A stretch of DNA of 64,000 nt from contig NC_089576.1 of the NCBI RefSeq assembly GCF_040115645.1, positions 992,001 to 1,056,000 on the forward strand, given 5' to 3'. This DNA is from Euwallacea fornicatus (Eukaryota > Arthropoda > Insecta > Coleoptera > Curculionidae). Within the stretch, counting starts at the first letter, position 1. Each line of letters opens with the position of its first letter. Shown in pieces: positions 1 to 13,600 of this stretch. The notes below the pieces were generated by a model. It had not been told where the DNA came from, made no database searches, and worked only from the letters and a program-made list of their open reading frames with translations. A program made the translations under genes and the position numbers.

Positions 1-2296
1 TCTGTCACGCACGAATCGAAGGCGCAAATTAATACTTCGGTTGATGGTTCCTAAAGTGCTTTAACTCGTATGCAGACCCTGGATGTTTCTGCGCCTGTCT
101 CATTTATTTTACATATTATAACCAACCAATGCAGTGGCAAGAAAATATCTAAAACTGGACCGCCGAAGCGCTTGACGATGCGATGGGCCAAGACCTTCTT
201 CAAACAACATCGTTCAGATACGTTTACAGTGTAATAGTATTCCATAATTGCATATCACTATTGAAGGCGGCGAATCTACGGGCGATTTTACACAAAAAGG
301 TTGTATAAAGAAATATCCTCACGCAAGGTATTCCTGTCAAAGCGTTTATTTTTAAGTATTGCAAGAAAAAAACACGTGAAAAGCAAGATTCTGATGTGGC
401 AACCAACTGATGCCTTCGCCATTTTGTCGAGAACTGCTGTCAATACTTTCATGGCGATTTTCTTTACTTGAGGGATTTTTGAACTGAAATCCAGAAACTC
501 GCATCTTATTCCTCAATCGACAAATCTTAGGGGTAAAAACCTGAGCATTTTACCGAGTTGCCAGAATGAGTTGTTGGAAAGAAGTAAACGAGATTATCCC
601 TTCAGGAGAAATTAGGAATTGAGTATGAGAAGAAACTCGCGTAAAAAGTTACGTACATTTTTCAAGATTATACGTTTATTTTGCAGCCAATTATTAAACC
701 TCTTAAATGTCCTGCAAAGACATCTCACCTCAGCGTCCTTTTTCACCCGCGGATACCCATTAATAACTGGGAGAAGCTGCAATTCACTGGACTTTCGATT
801 CAGGAAAGTGGACATTCATATTAAAATAATCTCGCAAAGATAAAACTGTATGGATACCCACACCCTTATTTATCATCCATTGATTTATAAACGGCCGACT
901 GGACCCAGTGACACCCGACGATTACAAAAAGCCAAAATGGCGGTCGATTTGCGGGGATGGTGAGGGGGTAAATGATCGTTTCATCTTTGTGTCTTTTCGT
1001 CGGTTTGAGATATTTTCACAGTTTTTGTCACAGTTAAACGGAGCAGCTAAGCACCGTTTCCTGGTCGTATATTAAGGAAAATGTGGCTTTTGAATTAGAG
1101 TAGTACTGGAAATAAGAAAATAATTGAGTTTTAATAAAGTTCAGCAGTCTTATTGACTCCTTCAACTTCGGCAACTATAATCAATCATTAACAGGAAAAT
1201 TAGGTTAACGACGTAAAATTGTTAGGGAAAATATCTTAAATGTTTTCCGCAATCGTTCCACCATGGCTTTGGCGTTTCCATGATGGATGATAAGATAATC
1301 GGTTTGGAAATGTGAGCCTGAAGGATGTTGTTGACTTATGTAGAAAATTGCGTTTGCGTGTTACGAGGAAGCCTAAAATTATCGGAATAAAATAGCAACA
1401 TCGGTGCTAATTTATACCTCAAACCAAATAATTCTCTATGGACTAATGATGTGAATTTCACTTAAATATGCCCATTTATATAAAGCAAAATTGTTTAGTA
1501 ACAATTAACTATTCATTACCATTGAAAAGTAATCGAATTTTAATGGAAGCTAAACATAATAAAACGGCCATGCACATTTCAATCTTTATTAATAGTTTCG
1601 ATATGTGCAAATTTCCACATGTTGGAAAACCTCAACATTCTATCTAACCCATGTTGATTTTCCCCTGAATTCCTATTTATATTCCAAATTAGGTAGGAAT
1701 CTCTAGACTGATATTCTCTTTGAAGTCTAAAATTTCTCTACAAACTACTTTTCTCAGAACAGTCAAGGAGTAATAATAACTTATTAAGTAGGCAATTGCC
1801 CGAAGAATGTGGAATGAATTACAACATGCCCTGGAAATTAATGGCGTAAGTTTTTGGTAGATTTCGCAACTTTGTTCGTCATTAATTATCAATGGTTTAA
1901 AAAGTCCCGATAACCTCCTATAAATCCCTGTCCGCTCACAACTTGCCTGTAAGGATTAACGACTCTCTGCGCTCTAGAGATGGCCAATAAATATGTTTTG
2001 TAGTTTTTGTTATTAAATTATAAGGAAACGTCTCTCAAGGGACAACAAAAGGAACAACAATGGGCAGTGATCAAGACAGAATAATGATAGATTATAAGAC
2101 CCTTATTAGATCTATGCTAGAATCGATTTATGTATCTCTGGTTACCTGTACAGGGGTAGTTTCATGGTTAAAATACGTGACTCGATGATTAAATCTGAGA
2201 AAACAAGGTCCTAGTTCTGGTGTCAGACCTAAAGGTGAATTTACAGGCAACAGCACCAAAGTTGCAGCTCTATGGTGGCATTTTCTACGAGTGAAC
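1..2296. other. no recognisable gene
   Basis: AT-rich sequence with only short, overlapping open frames on both strands and no recognisable domain. It lies 3' of the visible GPCR exons on the minus strand, so it may be GPCR intron; no TM4-TM7 segment could be found here. Confidence 0.5.
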
Positions 2297-3092
2297 ATAC
2301 AGGGTGTTTCCTAACTACGTGTAAAAAATTTAAAGGCGTAATCCTCGACTGATTTTGAGTCAAAAATGTCTAATCAACGTACGTCCGCAAATGCCTTGTT
2401 TCCAAGATACAGGGTGTTGAAGTGTGACAGGAAAAAGAGATTTTATTTCCAAAATGACTCAATTTGGGTGTTTGAATTTTAGAAAAGACAATTCCGGGGG
2501 TTCCCGGGTTTTCTTCGATACGTCTTAAGATTTCTTCCTCCACTTCTGGGGTTCGACGTGTTATTGGCTTTCCTCCTCCTGGAGTTTTCGTAAGAGATCC
2601 CGTATCACAACGACGTTGAAAGAGGTTTTTAAAGGTTTGGTGGTTGGGAGCTTGGTGGTTTGGAAACCTTTCCATGTAAATGCGCCTCGCTGCCGAACAC
2701 TCACCATCAGCGAGGCCGTAAACGAAAACCATATTGGCCATTTCTTGATTAGTGTAATTAGGCATTTGAAAAATGTTCAAAACTGAGGTATAATCTGATT
2801 TTTGGGATACAGAACTAAATTCTTTCACTTTAGAGAGTAAAACACCAAAGTAACACTGACTATCTTGTTTATAGTAGTGGAAGTAGCAAAAAAAAACTAA
2901 CAATAAACAAGTTAGTAAATACCATCAAACCTTTAGAGACCTTTAAAACCTTTTTCAACGTCTTTCAGTCAACACCCTGTATCTTGGAAACAAGGTATTT
3001 GCGGACGTATGTTTATTAGACATTTTTGACTCAAAATCAGTCGAGGATTACGCTTTTAATTTTTTTACACGTAGTTAGGAAACACCCTGTAT
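2297..3092. mobile_element. TIR transposon, internally deleted, with doubled terminal repeats
   Basis: The left arm (about 2297-2430) is repeated in inverted orientation on the right (about 2955-3092), with only scattered mismatches. Both outer ends read TACAGGGTGTTTCCTAA. A second copy of the TACAGGGTGTT motif lies at the inner edge of each arm (about 2409-2419 and 2969-2980), so there are two nested levels of terminal repeat. Flanking TA is compatible with a Tc1/mariner-type (IS630) target duplication. The unique centre encodes an HTH-type transposase N-terminus on the minus strand. At about 800 bp it is too short for a full transposase, so it is probably non-autonomous. Confidence 0.85.
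2484..2765 (-). pseudogene. transposase N-terminal HTH fragment (DUF4817-like)
   Basis: From the ATG at 2765 the frame shows YTNQEMANMVFVYG, then SAARRIYMERFPNHQAPNH and a basic stretch with GGKPITRRTPEVEEEIL. This is the pattern of the helix-turn-helix DUF4817-type domain found at the N-terminus of many insect IS630-like transposases. The frame stays open to 2370, but after about residue 94 it runs into the right-hand terminal repeat, so the DDE catalytic domain is missing. It is a deleted element with a truncated DNA-binding domain. The longer upstream frame (to 2903) does not resemble the family, so I chose the ATG at 2765. Family identity is from memory of the motif. Confidence 0.7.
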
Positions 3093-4600
3093 ATACAGGG
3101 TTGCTCATTAGCGCGTCAAAGTGCGATATCTCAGTAAATATAAGTTTTGAAAGGAAATTTGTCTCAGTCAAGTTTTTGGGGAATAAAAGGCACGTATTTT
3201 GAAATTATTTTCAAATGTACAGGGTCTGTCATAAAAGTGTGGTAGTACCAAATTATGTTTTTTTAAACGAAACCCCCCAATTTTTTTGCCATTTTCGGAT
3301 TTATCGTCAAATTTTAAGGCTCGTTTACGAAATAGGTCGTATATAAAAAATTTACCATTTTCGAGTTATTTGTGAAAATTCGAAAATTTTGATAGCTGCA
3401 AGGTCTCACGGAAATCAATGCTGTTTCCTAACCGTTGCGAATATATACATATATATATATATATTTTGGTTAAAATTCAATAATTTTAAAGTATAATCCT
3501 GCAAATTGCGGTTAAGAAAATGACTTTAGTTCCTAAATTGTAAGGTCACGAGTGTCGTTGTGTTTCTGAAGCAGTTATGATTTTTTTAAATTAGACACCA
3601 TCACATGGAGAATTTTTGGTACTTTGTACCCTTTAAAGACTCGGTATGTCCATGCATAATCCTGGAAATTTTGCGGGAAACAAGGCAAAATGTATGAACT
3701 TCAGTGTAATCGAGGGACACGAAAAAAAGCGGAGACAGAAAATTTCCGAATTTAACAGTGGTAATCAGATCAATATCCTGAATATATCGAGGTTTTTATT
3801 AGAGGTTTCTGGATATATGGCTAGTATGGTAAATGTTCCCGTTTTCAGAGCAGAATAATGAAAATGAACTATTTTACATGTATGCGGCAAAAGGTTTTAT
3901 TGGACAAGGAATTATGATATATGCAGGGAACTTTCCCTTTAACGCAGAACATTCCGCCATGAGCAATAAAGTTTTAGCCCTGAGGAAACTGCAATTTCTA
4001 GGTCGACAAATTGTATTTTTTTTGTAAAATTAGTATATTAATTAATGACTCGTAGTTATTAACTTTTATCTCTTTCTTTTATGATTATAGAAGAAGTCTC
4101 TTACAGGATTTCTTCTGAGATAAAAGAACCAAGACAAATGACAACATCCCTGTCACACCGAATAGAGTGTTAAAAATATCCTTTTTTTACCAAACATAAT
4201 ATTTCTCCTTCATCAATCTTACGGATATTATCCGGGATAATGTCACCGGAGATACATCAAGTCTTATACGGCAAGGTCAAGAACGTTCCAGGAATAAGGA
4301 ACTTTGCCAATATTGCTCCCATTTATATACCCTGAAATCCTCAAACAAGAAGTCTCTTTCAAACGTTTAAAACTCTAATGTCCGACTCTCTAGTTTTATA
4401 TTCTGAAATTGCTTAACAGTTAAAGCTTTCCGCATGAGCGCCCTCTCTGAATGGCCCTAAAGAAAGCGGAACTCCCTAATAACACTTTTATTAATGTCGT
4501 AGTTTCACCTGAATATTTAAGCTTGGAAAATTCGAGTTAAGAAAACTGAAAACTTCCAAGCATGGTGCTGAAGTTAAAAGTCGGTACATCCACTTAATTT
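3093..4600. other. transposon ends, otherwise no gene
   Basis: Two further 'TACAGGG' termini lie at 3094 (TACAGGGTTGCTCATTAG) and 3214 (TACAGGGTCTGTCATAAAAG). They look like the left ends of two other DDE elements, but matching right ends were not found. An (AT)-rich microsatellite lies near 3445-3465. Short open frames at 3646-4027 have no recognisable domain. Confidence 0.4.
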
Positions 4601-4686
4601 GTTTAATTTCAAATTCGCTTTAACGAGTTTTTACAGTAAATAAGGTTGACAGAAAAGGAGGTTTTAAAATTGAGGTACAAACTTAC

Positions 4687-7600
4687 CTTTCTGCTGGATT
4701 GTTTATGGTACTCCTGCGGATGCAACATGCAGTAGTAACGATCCATTGCCATGCAGATAAGGATGACGGCGCTTTGCTGGCTTATTGCACCCCTGAGTAA
4801 TGCCTGTAATTGAACATGCACTCAACGATGAGTTTAATTAACTAGTTATTTAATGTACAAATCAAAGAATTTGTCGTGATTCGTGTAGAAAAGGAAGCAC
4901 GAGTTCATATCGAAGAAAGCCCTTAATGCGTTGTAAATGGAATTTGGGGGACGATGTGCGTGGGCAAACTTGCGGAAACCCTTCTTAGATCAACGGGAGT
5001 CTTGAGTTCGTTATTATATACAGGGTGAGTCGGGAGGATCGTGCCAAACTTCAGGAGCGTGCCGTACATGAAAAATAAATGTATAATAAAAAAACTCAAA
5101 TGTTGTTATCCGATTTTCGTTTGTTTACAAGTCATAGCGTAAATAAAATTAAAACATAAAATTAAAAAAAAAATTATAAATTTCATAAGAAATTCCATAA
5201 ATTAACGTTTGGATATCATGGTAAATGTTCAAAAATATCGCCATTAATTCCTAAGCATTTTCGGCTTCGTCTATGAAGAGCATTCGTTGCGCTCCTGATT
5301 GTTTCATGTCTTTCTTCAATGGCAGCTGCAGCATTTCTAATGCGTTGAATTAGTGCATCTTGAGCGTCCACTTGTGCTCTGTACACTTCAGTTTTAAACC
5401 AACCCCACAAACAATAGTCTAGTGGTGTCAGGTCTGGAGACCTTGGAGGCCAACTAATAGGGCCACCACGACCAATCCAACGTATTAATTTATGGAATTT
5501 TTTATGAAATTTATAAATTTTTAAAATTTTATATTTTAATTTTATTTACGCTATAACTTGTAAACAAACGAAAATCGGATAACAACATTTGAGTTTTTTT
5601 AGATTTATTTTTCATGTACAACGCTCTCCTGAGGTTTGGCACGATCCTCCCGACTCACCCTGCATATTATATAATTTGATTCTTCAGCATGAGTTTGCTA
5701 AGAGGAATAACCTTTAAAAAATGATAAAATCCTCTTTTTATCACATTTACTTTTTTATATATCTAATTGGCGTTATGTACGAATAGTCCATATGTGAAGA
5801 TTGTGTACTTCTTGCGGAAATAACCTCCTCTCTCTGCGCCTTAACAGTCCCTCCCCTAACTGCGTAAAAATTCCTCCTGGAGGGAGTGGGAAAAGACCAT
5901 TCCTTCCAGTTTTTCTCTGCTCTACTTCTCCTCCTCTTTGTTCTTTATTTCGTCAAGTAATTTCGTTATCCATATTCTGCATTTTTAGTCCTTTACTAAA
6001 TCCGCGATATTGCTCTTGGCTAATCGGATATTGCACCTGAATTCCGCAAAATACGTAAAAACTATAGAGAATATCTACAGTAAAAAAAAGTTTCTACCTT
6101 CTCTAGAAAAAGCAAGAAATTTTGGTTTCAAGCAAGTCGTTTGCTGGAAAAATTTGAGACAAAAAAATAATTTTTTTCGAATAATAACGAAGCAAATGAA
6201 GTTTTCATAGAAATGCGGGAATCACTTACGCTTCTCACACGAAAAAAAACTTACTAGAGGAGTCCTTTCGTTGACTAAAAAGCGTGAAATTTTTTCTGCA
6301 AAAAGATCATTTCGACGAAAATCGAAAATATGGAAACTGGCTATTGCCGCACAGAGAGGGAGCAAGTGAAGTTTCACTGGAAACGTGGTGAAGTCTCTAA
6401 ATCTTCGAGATTTAGAAAGATCGTATCAGAAAATTGCTTCAAATGCCAAAAAACAAAAATTTTTCCAGAAAATCAACGAAATTCTCTAGCTGGAGAAGCT
6501 ATATTCTGGAAATTATTTAGACCACTACTTCTTGAATAAAACCCGCGTTTTAACTTCAAAAACATAAACTAAAACTCGCCCTTTATCGCATAATCGAGCC
6601 CTAAATACCTCATAAACCTCGAGCGGGGCGGTAAAATTCAATACATCGGACCCTTAAGCTTCTTGCCTAATAAAGAAGCTCAGAAGTAATACACCATTAT
6701 CGAAGCTCTTTCTAAATCGAAATAAACAAAAGTTTTCGATGAATAAATAAGAATTTGAGTTTATCTTGATTTAAAAACCGTGCAAGCTGCTGTTTAATGG
6801 AAGTCTGGCAAGCGTTGCTCCCTTAATAAATAAGGTTATCTTGGCAAGGGTGCACCCTACAAAACCGAAATTTAAATATTGCGCTTATGCTGCCAAGCAG
6901 TCAGCTTTGTTGGGAAATATTCTTTCATACTTTTAGAGTAAATAATCTCGACTAACTCTTAATTGCTTGAAAGAGGTCTCAATTTCGTACACAGGCATAA
7001 TAATCTCGTTTATCGTGGAAGGGCTTGTTTTATCGCGCATACACGCGCATTAACACTCGTGAAATGGCAGTGATATATGTGAGCTTTAAAAATCCCCACT
7101 GTGCAGCTACTTTGTTCGCGAGTTCCTAATGGTGAGGATTGTAAATGAGAGGTATGCCCGAATTAACTAGAAGAGAGTGATTAGTTTTGTAATTGTAATG
7201 AGTGGAATTTCCCAAGGAATGTACGCAATAAAGTATGAGAATTGTGTAATTTAAAAACAGGGCCGCGGAACGCGGCTGGTTCTTCAGCGTGTGACGTCAT
7301 GACAAAACAGACTTAATAAAAACGACATGCCGCATAGTCCTGTGACTCAGGTTGAAATAGCTGTGTTCCAAATTGCCACGCAAATGAAAAACGTCTCGAG
7401 TGTTAGTTCTTGCAGTGCGAACTCTCGAAAGACGAATTAAGCAAGACTGTGCCGTCACGTTTAAGAATGGATAATTTTCTAGGAAAACATGCGGGATCCT
7501 TCCCGAAGAGAGACTCCATATTTGCACAATCAAATTTATTTGATTAGGTTTACCGCGTAATCTGCAAGGCATATCCCGTTTCACGAAATTTAAATAGGCC

Positions 7601-10600
7601 TGTCGAAGCTTGACGTAATACCACTTCCGGTCCCCAATTTCATGCACTTCCCCCCTTTTAATCGATAAATCCAATTTGCCTTTGTTATTATTCACCCTTA
7701 CAAATGGCACATTTTCTCTATTGCTACGGGCAAATTAAAGACGTCACCGTTATTGCATGTACACCCTTCGACCCAATTCATTAGTTATGCCTCTCACATT
7801 TTCGTGCCAAGCTCTTTTAGTCTCTTTTATGGGGTTACGTGAGCAATGACTTAAAACAGAATGAAAATTAAGTGCCACTATAAAGGAGCAAATGGGGAAA
7901 CAAACAATAAATTTGAGTGTGATACTGTCGGAATTTGTATTCGGGCATTTTAGGAGAGGTGGTTTCCAGGGGTAGAAATTTTCGAAGAGGTCCCAGGCAA
8001 ATGGCGAACGCGAGCGACATTTTTTTATCGTTGCCGGAGCTCGAACTTCAAAACAATTCGACTGTAATCGGGAAAGGGTTTTCCACCGGTGCGGTTCAGA
8101 CGCACGCAATTTCGAACGCAGTCTTCCCTTAATCTTGTGACGTCACATCTCCATATGTTTCGCAGAGGGAGCACGTGGCGCTCTTGTTATTTTACGTCAT
8201 TTTGACTTCAGGAAAAATAGCTGCGTTTCAGATCGCATTTCACCGTTACCTTTCTCGTGCGCCGTATGAGCTCAATTTTAAATTTATATTACTGACTGCA
8301 GGCACCCCCGCAATGCAAGTCGATAACGTTTTAAGGCAGGGAAATATATTCAGCTGTCATAACGTAAAATTCAATTATTTACAGCCCACTCGAGAACGCT
8401 GATTAATGCCGTCTAATATCTCCATAGACAGTTATAGGGCCAATACTGCAGAACCATGTTTTCGGCTAATTTTCACTCTTCCTTTATTTAGTAGTGCGGA
8501 GCCGTGATAACGGTTCTATCGCCTTTGACGTCCCATTTCTGACGATTAACTTTGTGATTGATGACCATCCGCGGTGCCGGAATTCGGGCTATAACTTCTT
8601 ATCTCGTTCCTAGATCATAAGTTGCTACTCCGGCTTTTATTTAACTGTCAATTAGACACTGATTAATACAAGCATGACTAAAACATGAAACTTTGTCTTG
8701 AACTCCGAAACGTGTTCGTCTAGCGCCCCACGATTTTTCCTCCTTTTGGGAATGCGGTATGTCATGCAGCCAGCTATTAACTTAACTGTCAGCCGTGGGG
8801 GATTTATCAACGTAAAGGGCGCGAATCTAGAGCAGACTCTGGTCAAAATAAATAGGGCGTGAGAACCGTAAAGCAGCACGATTCACGATACAGAACTGTA
8901 AATGGTTCAAAGTGATTTAATGCCGGTTAATTTTATGACTGAAATGCGCAGTTAAGACGGAACTTTAGCTCCCGGTAATTAATACCGTGAAAATGGGTTT
9001 TATCTGCGATTTGAAGATATCTCACAAATTTCGATGCGGAAGTAATAAAAATCGCAATTTTTCAGCTTGCATCCAATAAACATGCATCCGTGGCCGCTAT
9101 TGCAATAAACCCCGTTCAAATAATGGCCGTCGTATATATCAGAAATGCAATTCGACTGACTTACGGATAACGTGGTTTATTTATTCTATGACCATCAACA
9201 TTCGACAGAGCTCGCATCGCATAAATCGCACAAAAAGGCAAACAATGTACTTAAATCCTTGCAATGATAACCTTTGTGTTATGAAACAAATAACCGTTTT
9301 CAAACTGCGCCAAACTCTAAAATTTTCCTCTAACTTTCCCCGGGAAACAACCTTAATAACGTATGCCGGCTGCATTAAGGAATAAATAATGAGATTAGCG
9401 GTTATGAATGCATAGTGGCTGCAAGGTATATTCAAATTTCAAACACAACCAAACGAGGATGAAACGGCCTTTAATTAGCTTTTCCCTTTAATAAGATTAA
9501 CCTTAATTTAATACCCGACTATTATGATCCGTAATACACCTCTTTGTATAGACAGATGGAGGAAATGAGTCCCGGCAATAATATCTCAGGATTTCTTCTG
9601 TTCTTAACAGTGAGAAGCCCTTGGATGAATACATCCCCGTATTTTTCCCATTTTTTTTTTATTGTTGGCGTCTCAGCAGTTGGCGCACTTGTCGACCTTA
9701 AAGAATATATCAAACATGGGTGGAAACTCCTTTTTCCAGTGCCTGTGATTTTTCCTCACGTTAAATATGTCCGCTCTGCGCTTTCGTTTCTCTACCGAGC
9801 AGATTATTGAATTTCATTACTTCCACCAGGTCTGTAAGTACGAAACCGGAATCTTTTAACAGAAAGTATAACTCAGCTGCGCAATAATTATAAAAAATAT
9901 TTTTTTCGAAATATTTCCCATCGCTCCATACACATTTTTCCAATCTCTCTGGCAATTTGTGGATGCCGCGCCAAAAGTGTTTGTTGATCCTTGACGTAGA
10001 ACTCACGATGAACGTGGACTGCATTGTTACGTCCGAAGGACCACCCTGAACTTCCAGTATCAGGGACACTGTTATCTGGTTCCAATTCATCAACAATAAC
10101 AACGATTTATTGAACTTACTGCTAACTAATTTTACACCAGACGAGTTAGGACTAACTGACAACGAGCCACTGTATAAACTTAGTGGTTCAGTTAAGTCCC
10201 TACGTGTACACTCAAAGTATACAGGGTGTTCGATTTATCATGCACATGCGATTTTCTCGAAAACTAAGAATTTAATAAAAAAATGTTTCAAATAAAGTTT
10301 GTTTGGGATAAAGGAGCGCTCCTTTATCCCAAACAAACTTTATTTGAAACATTTTTTTATTAAATTCTTAGTTTTCGAGAAAATCGCATGTGCATGATAA
10401 ATCGAACACCCTGTATATTGATTTTTTTTTGAATATATTTCCCGGAAAATAAATGCCTGAGTCGTTCGGATAGGATCACTCGTCAAAAAAAAGATCTTAA
10501 GTACCAAAATGCCAGAACCTCCAGGCAGAGGCGTGCCGCCTTCCCCAGCCAACTTTCACACATCTGGTACCTATTTTCAAGAAATGTGACCGTTAGTCGG

Positions 10601-13600
10601 GTACTTTTACCACGCACCTCCATTAGGATATACGATATGCTTTCTTAACGTATCGTAAATATATCCCAATTTTTAGTGCCGCAAAAGGGAACGAACGTAT
10701 CTCCCCGCACTAAACGGCCCTTTCACTTCTTGAGGTGGTTCTTTCATTAAAGAATGCCGGGAAATAATCTGCGGGACAGGGGCGTAACTTAAGGTCTTAA
10801 AATACAAATTAATTTACTTATTATCTAAATGGGCCTACGTCTCAACAAAAAGAACTGTCGTTCTTTCGAGGCAAACCGTTCATCGAGCCACTTTTGAACT
10901 GTTTCGTAAGAGGTGAAGTGCAGTTCTGCAGGAGCGTGTCCCATCGATGCAAATAAGCGATAATCGGATGGTGCCAAGTCGGGTGAATAAGCCGCATGCG
11001 ATGGTACTTCCCAATGAAACGTCCCAATCGTTTCCTTCACCAGTTTTGCAGTGTGCGATTATCACGAAGCAATATCACCTTGTGTTGCCGTTCTTGGTAT
11101 TCTGGTCGTCTTCAGCTCGATGCAAGTCCATCATTTGTTGTCGGTGAGGTTCAGTATTAACCGTTTCTCCAGGTTTTAGCAGCTCGTTACGCGTTTTTGA
11201 TCCCACCAAACACAGAGCATTGTTCTCCGTCCATATCGATTTGGTCTTGCTGACGATGCCGATAGTTCGCCCGGAGTTACCCATGATTTTTTACGTTTGG
11301 GATTCTCGAAATAGACCCATTTTTCGTCACCGGTCACAATCCGATGAAGAAACGACTTTCTGTTACACCTGGTAAGCGACAATCGGCAAGCGGTTTTCCG
11401 ATTTTCTTGCTGTCTTTCATCGAGCTCATGCGGAACCCATTTTCCTATCTTCTGAATTTTTCCCGCAGCTTTCAAACGAATGGAAACGGCTTCTCGTGTC
11501 ACATTTAATTGTTGTTGCGTTTGAGTATCGTCCTCATCTAACAAAGCTCGCAACTCGCCGTCTTCAAGCTTTTCCGGTGGTTTTCCACGCTCTTCGTTAT
11601 TAACGTCGAAATTGCCACTTTCGAATTTTTCAAACCGCTCACAGCACTGTGATTTTCCAAGGGGACGTTCACCGTAAGCCTCAACAAGCATGCGATGTGA
11701 ATCTGCAGCCGTTTTTTTCAAGTGGTAACAGAAAATCAATGCTGTCCAACGTAGGCACGAAATTCGACATACTCAGAGCTATTGCAAACTGTCCTGCAGT
11801 ATCGAACCTGTATTGTTATGATTTGGAAATCGTTCTCAGATGTAAATAAGAGATTTAGTACCCTAATAACACGATAAGGTAGTACCTATAGGGACCATTA
11901 GGGATATTTGGAGGCAAATTCCGGTTTCATATTTACGGATCTGGTAAACCATATTTAGACAATCCGTTCGATCTTAGGTGGTGCAACTTTACCGAACTTT
12001 CTTTTCCCGAAAGCTACTTCAACGCGATTATTCACGATATCAACTACGTTCCACGTACGCCTTTGTTTCTAGACCAATTACGTCGTAAGCTCCAGTGTTT
12101 TTAAACTATATTTAGGGTTTCTCTCATTACTCCTGAAGCTCTACATTACTGAAACTCGACGGTGCAGAAGATCTAATCTGAGCGTTACAGTTTTACTAAA
12201 TTTCTCTTTCTGGAAACTTATTTTATGAGCAATTTTACCGAATGCATTTACGTCACGCTACTATCTTCCACCTACTCGACTGAAAAAAAATCATGATTTG
12301 TAAGACCCACTTACGACGTTGCCTCTGCCGAGATTTGTCGGTGCAGACGATCTGTTAAACCATGGAAATTAACCTGCAGACGGTGATTTCGTCTAAAGGT
12401 AATGTTTGCCTTTATGATAATTCAAAATGACTGCCTATAATGGAGAATTACCTTCATCTCGAGGTAGTGATTATAGCCCTAAAGTGTTCAAAATAGCTCC
12501 GAAGCCGAGCTCGATATTACTAGACATTATCAAATATTTTCCAAACGAAAGGGCCTTTGAGCGGTTGAAATTTAAAGGCAGCGACGGGATGAACACCAAA
12601 AGAGGCTGGGTGTGAGGTAGCAATTACCTCCGTCTGACTTGTAATAATTCGCGTATTTGCGTATTTTCTTGACAATTTGGAAAACTGATAAAATGGACAG
12701 GGGCAGAGGTCAGAAAGACGTTAATCCCAAATTTTGCTTTTTCTTGACTAGGGCACGTTCAAAATCACTCCAAAACTACGGTTTTTGCGTAATGTTGGCA
12801 ATGAAAATGAGGTGGCTGGAGAAAAATATGCGCCCACCATAGAAGAAAATTACTTCTGGATTTTCCTTGACTAAAGCAAGTCCGGCATCGCTCGGATTGT
12901 ACTTAATGGAGCGAAAGTCCTAAAACGCATGGACCTTCAGAAGGCATTTAACAAAATCACACTTTAACAGCCACACTTTCAAGGCTTTAAAATAAATCTC
13001 ACCATACTCCATTCCGCACGAATCTTTGAGGTACGTAACTCTCTTCGGTCAAACGTCCAAATTCGAAGAGAGTATTAAGTGCCCTGTACCATGAGTGGTT
13101 TTAAACTTAATCAAGTTTGGTAACTCACCTGAACTTGGCAGACAATTTCGGCATAGGGCCAGCAATTACGAAGGGACGACAGGATGGCGAAGGGTGTTAC
13201 ACATAAGCCCATAGCTAGATCGTTGCAGGCGAGTGATGTTAGCAGGTAGCGAGGCTGGAAGGAAGAAAAAACGTTACCAGTCTTGTAGGCAATTAAATTC
13301 GATTTTTCCGACCCTTTAATTTCACTGGAGGGTGGAATTAATTTGAGCAATTTCGAGTTGCAGTCGGAAGGATGAACTTCGGACGAGAATAACTTTTTAT
13401 TGCTTTGCCATTTCTCAGAAAAATTGCGATTTCGTCGAGATTGCTGCTACTAGTTAACCTAAGAAATGAAATAATTCCAATGTTGTCGCCTTGAATGTTC
13501 ACACCTAATTTTCAAAATAAAATTACAAAAGTTTGGTAACTTTCCTCGCTGTGCTCGTTAAAGAGACCATCAAAGTTAAAGTTAATGTAAAATTGTTAAT

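Noticed and set aside
1..4600. Search for GPCR TM4-TM7 exons on the minus strand
   Set aside because: No hydrophobic exon with family motifs (TM4 Trp, TM6 CWxP, TM7 NPxxY) was found.
7297..7710. 137-residue minus-strand open frame
   Set aside because: No domain, no plausible splice context and irregular composition; it lies in GPCR intron 2 and overlaps other chance frames.
13111..13128. Reading past the GPCR TM3-side donor
   Set aside because: The extension (VSYQT then stop) is intron; GTGAGT follows the conserved CQVQ and joins exactly to ALLRG at 4803.
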